64,000 bases of DNA from DASRHT01 sp035650355 (GCA_035650355.1 DASRHT010000012.1:1-64000); one strand, 5' to 3'; shown: positions 25,264 to 33,936, counted from the first letter of the stretch. Numbers and translations are program-made. The notes: generated by a model from the sequence alone, not told the origin.

Positions 25264-26304
25264 TTACGGTAATATATAGAGTACAGTAATAATTAAAATG
25301 GTACATAGTAAAACGGTTCCAAGCATATGGCGGTCACGTAGCAGGACCTCTTCAGGGCTTCCGCCCTCCATACGCATATAGACCAGGTAGAGGTAACGGA
25401 ACATTGCGTAGAGCACTAATGGAATAGTCACGCTAAGACGATGATTCCCCGTTGGCCCCTGGATGGTATAGAGGCTGTACGACATCAGCGTGCCTGCGAC
25501 GACAATCGTGATCATCTGGTCGAGCATGGGAATACTATATTCTTTGAGAATCCTGCGATGGTCAGCAGCTCCATCCTGTAAAAGGACCAGTTCGTGGCGG
25601 CGTTTACTGAGGGCCAGGAACAGTGATAGAAAAGTCGTCACGAGATAGAGCCAGGGAGAGATGTAAACAGGGATAACCACTGCTCCGGCCAGGATACGCA
25701 GGACAAAGCCGCCTGCGATGATAAACACATCTACCAGCACAACATGCTTCAAACGGATGCTGTACAGCACCATCATTGCCAGGTATAGGAAGATAGTAGC
25801 CGCAAAAAGGATGTTCGTTCCTCCCAAAGAGGCATAGATATCCTGATGAGGCTGGATTGGGATCACAAAAAGCGTGGCCGTTAATGCTGCGCAGGCCAGG
25901 ACAAGCACCCCCATCATAACAATTGCCCAGGATATTGGTAATCTTCCCGATGCCAGCGGGCGCAAACGTTTGACGGGGTGCTGCTGATCTTTCTCCAGGT
26001 CCAGCAGATCGTTGAGCAGATAAATACTGCTAGATGCGAAGCAAAAAGCGATAAATGCTAGCGACGCCCGTTCAAGGGATGGTAGATCGAAAAGTTGTTG
26101 GGCAAAGACAAGCCCGATAAAGACAGCGAAATTCTTCGTCCACTGCCTGGGACGTATTGCACTTACCAGCGCCCGTATCCGAGCTATTGTTCCCTTACGG
26201 GGTGATATGTTTGTTGAGGTAGTGGGAGAGCTTTGTGCCCCTTTTTCCGCCTGCTGATTTTCACGCGTGGTAATGGCTTTTTCCAACAATATTTCCTTCA
26301 CCAA
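25264..26304 (-). CDS. UbiA-family transferase, decaprenyl-phosphate phosphoribosyltransferase-like
   Basis: 346 residues with about nine membrane helices. The UbiA aspartate motifs are present: YLLNDLLDLEKDQQHPVKRL (NDxxDxxxD, about residue 97) and, in loop 6-7, LSKRRHELVLLQDG. The segment AIRPRQWTKNFAVFIGLVFA is typical of decaprenyl-phosphate phosphoribosyltransferases (UbiA of mycobacteria), which transfer phosphoribose from PRPP to a polyprenyl phosphate. With the downstream flippase and GT2 genes it suggests synthesis of a polyprenyl-linked pentose/hexose for an envelope glycan. The first ~45 residues are unconserved and the TTG at 26304 is uncertain. The annotation is strong at family level. 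Confidence 0.8.
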   Translation of the reverse strand: MVKEILLEKAITTRENQQAEKGAQSSPTTSTNISPRKGTIARIRALVSAIRPRQWTKNFAVFIGLVFAQQLFDLPSLERASLAFIAFCFASSSIYLLNDLLDLEKDQQHPVKRLRPLASGRLPISWAIVMMGVLVLACAALTATLFVIPIQPHQDIYASLGGTNILFAATIFLYLAMMVLYSIRLKHVVLVDVFIIAGGFVLRILAGAVVIPVYISPWLYLVTTFLSLFLALSKRRHELVLLQDGAADHRRILKEYSIPMLDQMITIVVAGTLMSYSLYTIQGPTGNHRLSVTIPLVLYAMFRYLYLVYMRMEGGSPEEVLLRDRHMLGTVLLCTILIITVLYILP

Positions 26305-26411
26305 AAAAAATACAAACGTAATCTCTGATTATCAGGAACGTATCTCGCTGATTATAGGTAACAGCTATTCCAAAAGTTTAGTTCAGGTATTTGTCAGTAG
26401 ATATACCATTA

Positions 26412-27101
26412 TTAGTATATACGGCGCTTTAAATCAGCCATGCGGTGGAGCGTGATGCGGTGTTTATCGGTGCTGATGAACTGCTTATCCGTGAAATAGC
26501 CCAGCACCTTGTTCACACTTTCGCGTGATGCGCCCACCATCGAGGCCAGCTCTTGCTGGGTCAGACGCACATCGATGCGCACGCCATCCTCGACTTTCAT
26601 CCCGTGGGTATCGGCCAGGTCCAGCAGCTTTTTGGCAACGCGCCCGTAGACATCCAGGAAGATCAAATCTTCCACCTGCTGATCGGTCCGGCGCAGGCGC
26701 TGGGAGAGGATCTCCAGAAGATGAATGGCGATTTTAGGGTTTTTCATGATAGCCTTATTGAAGTCGCTCCGTTGCAGCGTATAGCACTCTACCTTTTCCA
26801 GAGCGATAGCGTCGGCGGAGCGTGGAAGCCCATCAAAGAGCGCCAGCTCGCCAAAGTATTCTCCCTTACCAAAGACCACCAGAGAGATTTCCTGCCCATC
26901 GGGACTGATGAGGCAGATTTTGACTTTGCCCTCTTTAATAATGTAAAGGACCTGCCCGGGATCGTCGCGGTGAAAAATGACTTCGCCGGAGCGGAATGTG
27001 CGTCGGCGTATGATGCTCCCCAGTTCGTGGACGTCCTCATCGCTCAGGCTGGAAAAAATATCGACCTGCTTGAGATAGGAAGTATAGTTTTCTGCCTCCA
27101 T
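26412..27101 (-). CDS. Crp/Fnr-family transcriptional regulator
   Basis: 229 residues, ATG at 27101 with AAAGGA upstream. An N-terminal cyclic-nucleotide-binding fold spans about residues 10-125 (ISPDGQEISLVVFGKGEYFG, ELALFDGLPRSADAIAL), and a C-terminal winged HTH about 150-225 (VRLTQQELASMVGASRESVN). The phosphate-binding cassette FGELALFDGLPRSA is close to the CRP cAMP-binding consensus, with Arg and Ser in place, so cAMP or a related ligand is plausible. No cysteine cluster typical of Fnr. Single gene; the upstream gap holds a MITE (27212-27377). Confidence 0.88.
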   Translation of the reverse strand: MEAENYTSYLKQVDIFSSLSDEDVHELGSIIRRRTFRSGEVIFHRDDPGQVLYIIKEGKVKICLISPDGQEISLVVFGKGEYFGELALFDGLPRSADAIALEKVECYTLQRSDFNKAIMKNPKIAIHLLEILSQRLRRTDQQVEDLIFLDVYGRVAKKLLDLADTHGMKVEDGVRIDVRLTQQELASMVGASRESVNKVLGYFTDKQFISTDKHRITLHRMADLKRRIY

Positions 27102-27211
27102 AACCTGTTCCTTTTCCGATCTTCTGAACTCTTGCTCCCTGGATATTCTGCTTTAGTGCAGCCATCATAGCATAACAACCCATGAGATGCAATCTACCTG
27201 CACAGAGAGTA

Positions 27212-27377
27212 CAGGGCTTCTCAAAAGTGGTTTTTTCAGACAGAACGGCTCGCAAGCGAGCCGTTCTGGAGAGGAAGGTGCTGGCGGTGGGCTGCGCCCA
27301 CCGCCAGCACCTTCCTCTCCCTGTGAGCGCCTGTGGCGCGAGCAGCCAGAGCACGCACCAACTTTTGAGAAGCCCTG
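27212..27377. mobile_element. MITE-like element with 10-bp target duplication
   Basis: A 166-base non-coding element. Terminal inverted repeats are perfect over 17 bases (CAGGGCTTCTCAAAAGT at 27212, its complement ending at 27377). Inside are a 12-base hairpin (27242-27267), a 25-base-arm palindrome with a TGC loop (27268-27320), and a third small hairpin. It is flanked by a direct repeat ACAGAGAGTA (27202-27211 and 27378-27387), a clear target duplication. No transposase is encoded, so it must move in trans. Related to the 23.2 kb repeat. The 90 bases on its right (27388-27480) look like another degraded repeat, but I see no ends. Confidence 0.85.
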
Positions 27378-27526
27378 ACAGAGAGTAGGCGATTTAAAAG
27401 TCGCGAAAAAGCGGGAGTGCGGAGGACGGCAGCCCTTTGCCGGGGTTCGGGGTACGTCGCGATCTAAGGCGGCTAAAAAGAACTTGTCAATGACCCTGCC
27501 CTGCCCGTAATGGATAGCAATTTACA

Positions 27527-27541
27527 TTACACATAGTGTAA
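27527..27541. promoter_or_regulatory. Operator-like palindrome upstream of lactate permease
   Basis: TTACAC-ATA-GTGTAA, a perfect 6-base inverted repeat 84 bases before the lactate permease ATG. The position is typical of a repressor site; which regulator binds is unknown. Confidence 0.4.
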
Positions 27542-27625
27542 AATAATTTATGTGGTAAAAATGGAAGAGGGCTACCCCTTTTTGCCTAGACACGGAAGTC
27601 ATTAACACAAGGAGGAACCTCAGGC

Positions 27626-29248
27626 ATGTTTAAACAGGTACTCGATCCATTTAGTAATCTTGGCCTGACCACTCTGGCCGCACTCATCCCCATTGTTGTG
27701 CTGCTATTGATGCTGGCATGGCTCCGCCTCTCGGCTTGGCTGGCAACGCTCATTGGATCTATTCTTACCTTACTCATCGCTATCTTTGTCTGGCAGTTGC
27801 CGGTGAACCAGGGCATTCAGTCTTATCTCATCGGCAGCGCGAATGGCATCTGGGCGGTGGACTGGATTGTCTTCTGGGGTCTGATTATCTTCAACACCCT
27901 CAAGCTGACCGGCCTCTTCGATACCCTCAAAAACTGGCTGGTCAAGCAGGCAACAGCGGATGTACGCGTGCAAGCCATCCTGCTGGCCTGGGCTCTCGGC
28001 GCACTGCTAGAAGGGCTGGTCGGCTTCGGCTATCCCTGGGCCGTGATCGCGCCGATTCTGGTCGCATTGGGCATCATGGAGCTGGATGCCATCCGTGTGG
28101 CTGCAATTGCCAACAACGCTCCGGTCTCCTACGGCGCGCTGGGAGCGCCAATTATCGCGCTGGCTGCTGTCACTGGGTTGCCACTATTGGCCCTCTCAGC
28201 CTCGGTAGGCAAGGTGGTTGCCATCCTGGCGCTGCTGCCACCCTGGATTCTCATCTATCTGGTCACCGGTCGGAAAGGATTTCGTGATGGTTGGCCGCTG
28301 GCTATAGTGGGCTCGCTGGCCTATATCGCGGGTCAGTTTCCCGTGTCTCAATACCTGGGACCCTACCTGCCAGATGTCGCCGGGGCACTGGTCTGCTTTG
28401 TTGTGCTGCTGCTGCTGCTGAAAGTCTGGCGACCCAAAACAGTGCTGGGGTATGGTGGTGTAGAACTCAGTGAAGAGGAGCAGCAGGACCGCATGAGTGC
28501 GAGTATTGGCGATACTTCGGAGCAGCATTCTATCTGGGCGGCCTTTCTTCCTTTCTTGATCCTGATCGTAGTCGTTGTGCTGTGGACCGGCCCGTGGTCT
28601 CCGCTACCGAAGATCACTATCAGTTCGCTCAGCTTCAAGGTTCTGGCTACTTCTTCCATCAACCACAAATCTACGAATGTAGCATTCAGCTATGCTCCCT
28701 TCATTGCCGGAACCTCCATCCTGCTTTCCTGGTTGATCATGCTCGCATTTATTCGCCCGAGCTTTGCTGTGCTGAGCAGGGTCTTCCGCGATACCTTCCA
28801 CCAGATATGGGGAGCGCTGCTGGTGGGCATCTTCATCTTCGGTCTGGCCTACGTCTTCAACTACTCTGGCATGGGCGCATCGCTGGCCACCGGCTTCTCG
28901 AAGGTAGGACCCTGGTTTATCGTGCTCGCGCCTATCCTGGGTTGGATCGGCGTAGCCCTTTCGGGCAGCAACACTTCCACCAACAGCCTCTTTGGCCTGG
29001 TGCAGTTGCAGGTAGCCAGGTTGCTGGGTTTCCCTGTGTTCCTTTTCCCAACGCTAGGCTCGGTCGGCGCGGAAGTTGGCAAACCGGTCGCGCCCCAGAC
29101 AGCGAGCGTCGGCGTCTCGACCAGCAAGTTTGTACGCGACGAAGGCCAGGTCATTCGCCACAATATGGGCTGGACGTTAATCTTGCTAGCCTGGTTGATC
29201 ATCGTTGGGCTGCTCTTCTACTTCCTGGTCCCCGGTCTTATGACCTAG
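27626..29248 (+). CDS. lldP: L-lactate permease
   Basis: 540 residues, ATG at 27626 after AAGGAGGAA. A hydrophobic protein with about 12-14 membrane helices. It matches the LctP family: EGLVGFGYPWAVIAPILVAL, IANNAPVSYGALGAPIIALA and the C-terminal LAPILGWIGVALSGSNTSTN followed by LFGLVQLQVARLLGFPV. It imports L-lactate (and glycolate) with protons across the cytoplasmic membrane, for use as a carbon source. No lactate dehydrogenase operon (lldEFG) is adjacent. An operator-like palindrome lies upstream and a strong hairpin follows the stop. Confidence 0.92.
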   Translation: MFKQVLDPFSNLGLTTLAALIPIVVLLLMLAWLRLSAWLATLIGSILTLLIAIFVWQLPVNQGIQSYLIGSANGIWAVDWIVFWGLIIFNTLKLTGLFDTLKNWLVKQATADVRVQAILLAWALGALLEGLVGFGYPWAVIAPILVALGIMELDAIRVAAIANNAPVSYGALGAPIIALAAVTGLPLLALSASVGKVVAILALLPPWILIYLVTGRKGFRDGWPLAIVGSLAYIAGQFPVSQYLGPYLPDVAGALVCFVVLLLLLKVWRPKTVLGYGGVELSEEEQQDRMSASIGDTSEQHSIWAAFLPFLILIVVVVLWTGPWSPLPKITISSLSFKVLATSSINHKSTNVAFSYAPFIAGTSILLSWLIMLAFIRPSFAVLSRVFRDTFHQIWGALLVGIFIFGLAYVFNYSGMGASLATGFSKVGPWFIVLAPILGWIGVALSGSNTSTNSLFGLVQLQVARLLGFPVFLFPTLGSVGAEVGKPVAPQTASVGVSTSKFVRDEGQVIRHNMGWTLILLAWLIIVGLLFYFLVPGLMT

Positions 29249-29257
29249 CTGTCACCC

Positions 29258-29290
29258 TGCACTCGCCAGCCCTTGAAGCTGGCGAGTGCA
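29258..29290. terminator. Hairpin terminator, bidirectional
   Basis: TGCACTCGCCAGC pairs with GCTGGCGAGTGCA (13 bases, 7-base loop) just after the lactate permease stop and before the convergent beta-propeller gene. No T-run follows, so termination is inferred from position and stem strength. Confidence 0.6.
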
Positions 29291-29341
29291 TCGCGCAGTG
29301 AAGAACAACACAACGGGCGCTCGACCTTGCTAGCTGTGGCC

Positions 29342-30490
29342 TTAGAAGAGCAGCCTCAGCGTATTGAAGCAGTCATCTACAAAGTAGACGCCTGCGCCCC
29401 CGGGTGCAACCTGCAAACCGAAAAGACAGCCAGCGCCAGGAGGCGTGCCGGTATTATCCAGCAGCCTCTTCGCGATCTGCTGGCCCGCAGGTGTTGTCTC
29501 AACGATATTGCCATCGCCGCCATTTACGGTGAGGATATCGCCGTTTGGCGCAATGATCAGGCCAAGCGGACCCTTGAGGAAACCATTTTGCGTCAGCGTA
29601 TTTCCCCCATTCGGCGCCGCGTTCTTACGGGTCAGCGCATTGGGAATGGTGGCGATCCGGCTCTCGACGGTATCCGCAATGTAGAGCGTCCCATCATTAC
29701 CAAGCCCAACGCCTGTGGGACCGACCACCAGAGCCGCAGGATCAGTGCGTTCGGCAAAACCGTTACCGACAATGGTGGTCTTTTCTATCTGGGGCAAGTT
29801 CTTGCCCTGCGTAGGCACCGAGATCACCTCGCGTACCACGGTCCCCTGCTTTACAACCTTTGGACTGGCTGCGACTGTGCCATTCAACACATTGGTGACA
29901 AATAATACGGCAACATTCCCTCCATCGACGGCAGTCATATCCCACGGTCCGTTGATAGGACTACCGGAGAAGGTTTCAACCGGCTGTCCCTGGCTATTCA
30001 ATACAATCAAACAGCCAGCTTTAGCGGTGGCCGCCATGCCATTAGAGGTGGGCAGGCTCCCAACGACGACCCAACCACGCTGTAACACCACCAGCGCCGT
30101 TGTCAGTCCAACTCCGCCCGGGCAGGCTCCAGGCAGCTTCTGGGCATCAATCTGCGCAAACAGCGATAACGTGCCAGTAGGAGAGATCTGCACGATAGTT
30201 GTGCCCGTACCCTGCAAATTTTGCTTGTTATTGAAGTTACTTACCAGCACATCCCCGGCCACAAGCTTTCCTATCGAGCGCGGCACAACAGCCACCCCAT
30301 AAGGATTGAGATCACCATTTTTGGGAATGGTTGAAGCAATAGTCTTAATGGTGTGTAACCGGCCCAGAAAGCCGCTGGTTGCAAAGGCATCAACGCTGCC
30401 AAATACCATGAGTGAGAGGGCGCTGAGAAGGATACAAAATGTCATCAGTGAAAGCTTGCTTCTCTTTTTTGAGAGCGATGTTATCCGCAT
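29342..30490 (-). CDS. Secreted NHL/SMP30-like beta-propeller protein
   Basis: 382 residues, ATG at 30490. An N-terminal signal peptide (basic KKRSKLSLMTF, hydrophobic LLSALSLMVFGSV, then A-x-A-like DAFATSG) directs export. The mature part has repeats of propeller type: NPYGVAVVPRSIGKLVAGDV, GPTGVGLGNDGTLYIADTVE, GPLGLIIAPNGDILTVNGGD and GCLFGLQVAPGGAGVYFVDD. These resemble NHL or Vgb blades. Such proteins are extracytoplasmic ligand-binding or hydrolytic scaffolds. No catalytic residues are obvious. Single gene. Confidence 0.75.
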   Translation of the reverse strand: MRITSLSKKRSKLSLMTFCILLSALSLMVFGSVDAFATSGFLGRLHTIKTIASTIPKNGDLNPYGVAVVPRSIGKLVAGDVLVSNFNNKQNLQGTGTTIVQISPTGTLSLFAQIDAQKLPGACPGGVGLTTALVVLQRGWVVVGSLPTSNGMAATAKAGCLIVLNSQGQPVETFSGSPINGPWDMTAVDGGNVAVLFVTNVLNGTVAASPKVVKQGTVVREVISVPTQGKNLPQIEKTTIVGNGFAERTDPAALVVGPTGVGLGNDGTLYIADTVESRIATIPNALTRKNAAPNGGNTLTQNGFLKGPLGLIIAPNGDILTVNGGDGNIVETTPAGQQIAKRLLDNTGTPPGAGCLFGLQVAPGGAGVYFVDDCFNTLRLLF

Positions 30491-30725
30491 ACACTATCCT
30501 CACTTTCAATAACTCTTCAGCTCCTCTGGCCTGATATGAGGGAAAACGATACGTAAATCTGAAGAGTTATCAGAAACCCGGCTCATCGAGAGCACTAAAA
30601 ACATAGGTATTTTTAATATAAACATAGCTTATGATTGTACAGATAAATATTGGAATACTATGATGTATTTACATTTATTACATTCAACATCTCATCATGA
30701 TGTCCGGTTTAGTGAGGGTAGCAAC

Positions 30726-30754
30726 GAGGCCCAACACGCAGAGCGCTGGGCCTC
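30726..30754 (-). terminator. Hairpin terminator after the 31285 gene
   Basis: GAGGCCCA pairs with TGGGCCTC across a 13-base loop, 22 bases after the stop of the secreted protein gene on the minus strand. No marked T-run. Lies in an otherwise featureless 285-base gap (30491-30775). Confidence 0.5.
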
Positions 30755-30775
30755 CAAGTCCGATACGTTCCGCGT

Positions 30776-31285
30776 TCAACATATGAGCGAGGCGTTAGGG
30801 CTTGCCACATCAAAAGGGGCACTCGGGGGGATGAAGCCGGAAGGAAAAGTAACGACACCTGTCGCTTTCGCCTGCCAGCTCGCTCTGCTAGTGCAGCTGC
30901 TGTCTGTCACTTTTTGGGTAATGGTGCTTTGCCCGGAATTTGAACCCATTGATTTTTTGACAAGAGTGCCATTCTTGAAGAGAAAGGCGCTAACGGAAAG
31001 TGAAGAGACGGGCGCACTACAGGCGACACCTCCACCTGCATCTATTTCCTTAGAGACAACAAGTGGTGGAATAATAGACACAAGACAATCGATTTCCGAC
31101 TGCCCTTTCTTGCTGACCAACAAGAGCGAACTGGTTTGCAGCAACTGGTGGAGAGCCGTGGGAGACGTGCGAACCATAGATGGTGTTGCAGCAAAAGCTG
31201 AAGAAGCTGTGGGAGTGAAAGCCACCAATAGGCTCGCAGCCAGCAGCAGACTTCCCAGAAGAACGAAACGGATGTGTTGACGCAT
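30776..31285 (-). CDS. Small secreted protein, unknown family
   Basis: 169 residues with a clear signal peptide: basic MRQHIR, hydrophobic FVLLGSLLLAASLLVAF, cleavage region SSAFAATP at about residues 28-34. The mature ~135 residues are polar and Ser/Thr-rich with three cysteines (IDCLVSI, GGVACSAP, DSSCTSRA) and a final Cys at the C-terminus (NASLIC), allowing disulfides. No known domain recognised. It is flanked by terminator hairpins on both sides, so it is probably monocistronic. Confidence 0.65.
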   Translation of the reverse strand: MRQHIRFVLLGSLLLAASLLVAFTPTASSAFAATPSMVRTSPTALHQLLQTSSLLLVSKKGQSEIDCLVSIIPPLVVSKEIDAGGGVACSAPVSSLSVSAFLFKNGTLVKKSMGSNSGQSTITQKVTDSSCTSRASWQAKATGVVTFPSGFIPPSAPFDVASPNASLIC

Positions 31286-31513
31286 GAGCAGATTTCCTTT
31301 CTCGCGGAGGATGGGAACTCACATGTATCAATTGGTGATACATGTAATGCTTTCACATAACTGATCAGAGTGAAAGACACGTTATATACTGTTTATATTA
31401 TTAAATGCGATCCCCCTTTCTCTCACATCATATACCTGATGTGTGATATTTTTCATTTCTTGCCGTAGTTAGTAGAGCACCCAGCGGTAATTGACCTGGA
31501 ACAGATATAGCTT

Positions 31514-31562
31514 AGGCCCAGAGCTACGTGCGGCTCATAACACCTTCTGTAGCTCTGGGCCT
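31514..31562 (-). terminator. Strong hairpin terminator after the LuxR-type gene
   Basis: AGGCCCAGAGCTAC pairs with GTAGCTCTGGGCCT (14 bases, 21-base loop), 9 bases after the stop at 31571 on the minus strand. It likely ends the accD-accA-LuxR transcription unit. Confidence 0.65.
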
Positions 31563-31570
31563 ACGTAAAA

Positions 31571-32143
31571 TTACGCCAGGCCATCGCTTTTCATCCTTAT
31601 ATTCTTTATATGCCTCTCAACTGCTTTTTCAGTAATGTGGAGGGAGTGAGCGATACTCAGATCATCTTTCCCCTCATAGAGCAAACCAACAATCTCCTTC
31701 TCACGCGAGGTAAGTGATCTATTGCTGATCGAGAAGGGACTCCTACCCAAAACATCATACATCAGCCATGCTCCAATTGTCGGGTCAAGCAAAAAGGACT
31801 GCGCCTCGGAAGAGAGCAACGCGTACAGGAACTCAGCAGAAGCATTACAGGAAAAGTATCCACAGGCTCCATGTTCGTAGGCAGCCTTCAAAAGTGCGAT
31901 TTCTGGTTTATCCGGTTCGGCCACCAGAATCGCAAATTTCGTGTCCTGCAACAGAGCAAAATCAGTTGACAGTGCTTGATTGACAACGATCAGGTCCAGA
32001 TGATTGGATCGTAGCGCCATCTGCAAATCCTTCTTGCTGGCAACCATGTCCACATTGGACACCTGTGGCTCGCCGCCAAAGATAGCCTGTAATCCCATCC
32101 GCAATACTCCGTCGTGCATCGCGATCAAAATATTGAGTCCCAT
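31571..32143 (-). CDS. LuxR/NarL-type regulator with pseudo-receiver
   Basis: 190 residues, ATG at 32143. The C-terminal ~60 residues are a LuxR-type HTH (LTSREKEIVGLLYEGKDDLS, AHSLHITEKAVERHIKNIRM). The N-terminal ~120 residues have a receiver-like fold (LNILIAMHDGVLRMGLQAIF), but the phosphoacceptor Asp of strand 3 is Asn55 (HLDLIVVNQAL) and one of the acidic pair at the start is replaced (MHDG). A phosphorylation-independent regulator is therefore likely, perhaps ligand- or dimer-controlled. It starts 23 bases after the accA stop on the same strand, so it is probably co-transcribed with accD-accA. No histidine kinase nearby. Confidence 0.75.
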   Translation of the reverse strand: MGLNILIAMHDGVLRMGLQAIFGGEPQVSNVDMVASKKDLQMALRSNHLDLIVVNQALSTDFALLQDTKFAILVAEPDKPEIALLKAAYEHGACGYFSCNASAEFLYALLSSEAQSFLLDPTIGAWLMYDVLGRSPFSISNRSLTSREKEIVGLLYEGKDDLSIAHSLHITEKAVERHIKNIRMKSDGLA

Positions 32144-32166
32144 GCCTTGTTAAGCTCCAGTGAAAG

Positions 32167-33009
32167 TTAAAGGATTGCCGAAAGCGATTCGTGGGTAAAT
32201 GGCCCAAAAGTTCGAAATTTCTGATAGCGTTTCATCAGTAGATCCTCAAGAGAGAGCCGCTTGAGATCGGTAATGTGTCTATAGAGCGCATCTTGCAGAT
32301 TACAGGCTGAAGCCGCATAGTTAAGATGAGCGCCTCCCGGCGGCTCTGGGATGATCTCATCAATGATCCGGGTATCTATAAGTTCTCGCGCGCTAATACG
32401 CATAGCTTCGGCTGCTTGCGGCGCGAAAGCACTATCACGCCAGAGAATAGAGGCGGCAGCCTCTGGAGCGGCGACAGTATAGATGCTATGTTCCAACATG
32501 AGAAGACGATCTGCCACGCTCAGCGCCAACGCCCCGCCGCTCCCTCCTTCTCCAATCACGACCGCCACAATCGGCACGCGCAAGCGAGACATCAAGTATA
32601 AATTTGATGCAATAGCCTCTGATTGCCCGCGCTCCTCGTCTTCCAGCCCGGGAAAAGCCCCGGGAGTATCAATCAGGCATATCAGTGGCAAGCCAAACTT
32701 CTCTGCCTGCTTCATTAAACGTGCTGCTTTGCGATATCCCTCGGGATGAGGCATACCAAAATTGTGTTCTTGCCGCTCTTTGCTCCCTCGCCCCTTCTGG
32801 TGACAGACAAACATGGCAGTCATATCCCTGAAGCGGGCAGGTCCGGCCAGAATGGCTCGATCATCATTGAAAGCGCGGTCGCCATGCAGCTCAAGGAAAT
32901 GATCGCAGATGCGGGAGATATAGTCTCCCGCGTGCGGTCGGTCTTGATGACGAGCGATCTGTAACGTTTGCCACGGTGTAAGCTCGGTGTACATTTCCCT
33001 GGAATCCAC
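32167..33009 (-). CDS. accA: Acetyl-CoA carboxylase carboxyltransferase subunit alpha
   Basis: 280 residues from a GTG at 33009 with AGGAGG upstream. With AccD it transfers the carboxyl group from biotin to acetyl-CoA, making malonyl-CoA. Conserved motifs: GDRAFNDDRAILAGPARF, FGMPHPEGYRKAARLMKQAE, FGLPLICLIDTPGAFPGLED, VIGEGGSGGALALSVADRLL and AYTV-type EHSIYTVAAPEAAASILWRD. It begins 27 bases after the accD stop and is followed closely by the LuxR-type gene. AccB and AccC are not in the window. Confidence 0.93.
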   Translation of the reverse strand: MDSREMYTELTPWQTLQIARHQDRPHAGDYISRICDHFLELHGDRAFNDDRAILAGPARFRDMTAMFVCHQKGRGSKERQEHNFGMPHPEGYRKAARLMKQAEKFGLPLICLIDTPGAFPGLEDEERGQSEAIASNLYLMSRLRVPIVAVVIGEGGSGGALALSVADRLLMLEHSIYTVAAPEAAASILWRDSAFAPQAAEAMRISARELIDTRIIDEIIPEPPGGAHLNYAASACNLQDALYRHITDLKRLSLEDLLMKRYQKFRTFGPFTHESLSAIL

Positions 33010-33036
33010 CGGGACCTCCTCTCCCGACTACAAAAA

Positions 33037-33936
33037 TCATTGTTTATTAACAGCTATCAGGGTTGCGACAGGATAGTAAAGGTGCATAAGTCGAATCAGG
33101 AATGACCTTAACTCGCGCCGGTGGACCACGGCATCAATCAGGCCATGACGGAAGATAAATTCAGCAGTGACAGTATCCTTAGGTAAACTGACGTGCATAA
33201 ACTGCTCGATCACCCGCGGCCCGGCGAAGCAGACGAGGCTGCCAGGCTCGGCAAAGATAACATCGCCTAACATGGCAAAACTTGCCGTGACGCCTCCTGC
33301 CGTAGGATCGGTTAAGAGGCTGTAATATGGAATGCCTGCCTCTCCTAGCCTGGCGAGGGCCGCCGAGGTCTTTGCCATCTGCATCAGCGAGAATATACCC
33401 TCCTGCATGCGAGCCCCGCCGGAAGCGGCACTGATAAGCACAGGCATACGTCGTTCAATGCCTAGCTCGATTGCACGGGTAATTTTTTCACCGGTTGCTG
33501 CCCCCATGCTTCCTCCCATGAAACGGAAATCCATGACGGCCAGCGATAGCGGTTTGCCCTCAACAGTGGCGTAGCCAGTGACGACGGCCTCATTTAAGTG
33601 AACCTTCTGCCGCTCCTGCTCTAACTTTTCTGCATAGACCTGCGATTGACTCACAAAGCGCAGCGGGTCGGCTGAAACAATATCTGCATCTACTTCAACA
33701 AAACTGCCCTGGTCTACCAGCAGTTCAATACGTTCATGAGCTGTCAGTTTGAAATGATAGCCGCAATGAGGACAGACTTTAAGATTTCTACACCAGTCTC
33801 GCTCGTAAATGATCTCTTTGCATTTCTGGCACTTCACAGCAATATTCTGTGGAATACCGACCGGCGATAATGGCTTACCGTGCTGGGGAAGAGAGGTTAC
33901 TTCTTCCTGTTTTGTATGCAAAACTTCCGATATCAT
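33037..33936 (-). CDS. accD: Acetyl-CoA carboxylase carboxyltransferase subunit beta
   Basis: 299 residues, ATG at 33936 with AAGGAG upstream. An N-terminal zinc ribbon (CQKCKEIIYERDWCRNLKVC with CPHC, about residues 35-60) precedes the crotonase-fold carboxyltransferase core: VVTGYATVEGKPLSLAVMDF, RFMGGSMGAATGEKITRAIE, ISAASGGARMQEGIFSLMQM and LTDPTAGGVTASFAMLGDVI. It pairs with AccA. It lies 125 bases downstream of the 4375-residue PKS-NRPS gene on the same strand, with a short repeat between them; its malonyl-CoA product is the extender the PKS module should use. Confidence 0.93.
   Translation of the reverse strand: MISEVLHTKQEEVTSLPQHGKPLSPVGIPQNIAVKCQKCKEIIYERDWCRNLKVCPHCGYHFKLTAHERIELLVDQGSFVEVDADIVSADPLRFVSQSQVYAEKLEQERQKVHLNEAVVTGYATVEGKPLSLAVMDFRFMGGSMGAATGEKITRAIELGIERRMPVLISAASGGARMQEGIFSLMQMAKTSAALARLGEAGIPYYSLLTDPTAGGVTASFAMLGDVIFAEPGSLVCFAGPRVIEQFMHVSLPKDTVTAEFIFRHGLIDAVVHRRELRSFLIRLMHLYYPVATLIAVNKQ

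Noticed and set aside
27388..27480. A second repeat element right of the MITE
   Set aside because: GC-rich and repeat-like texture, but no inverted ends or target duplication could be defined.
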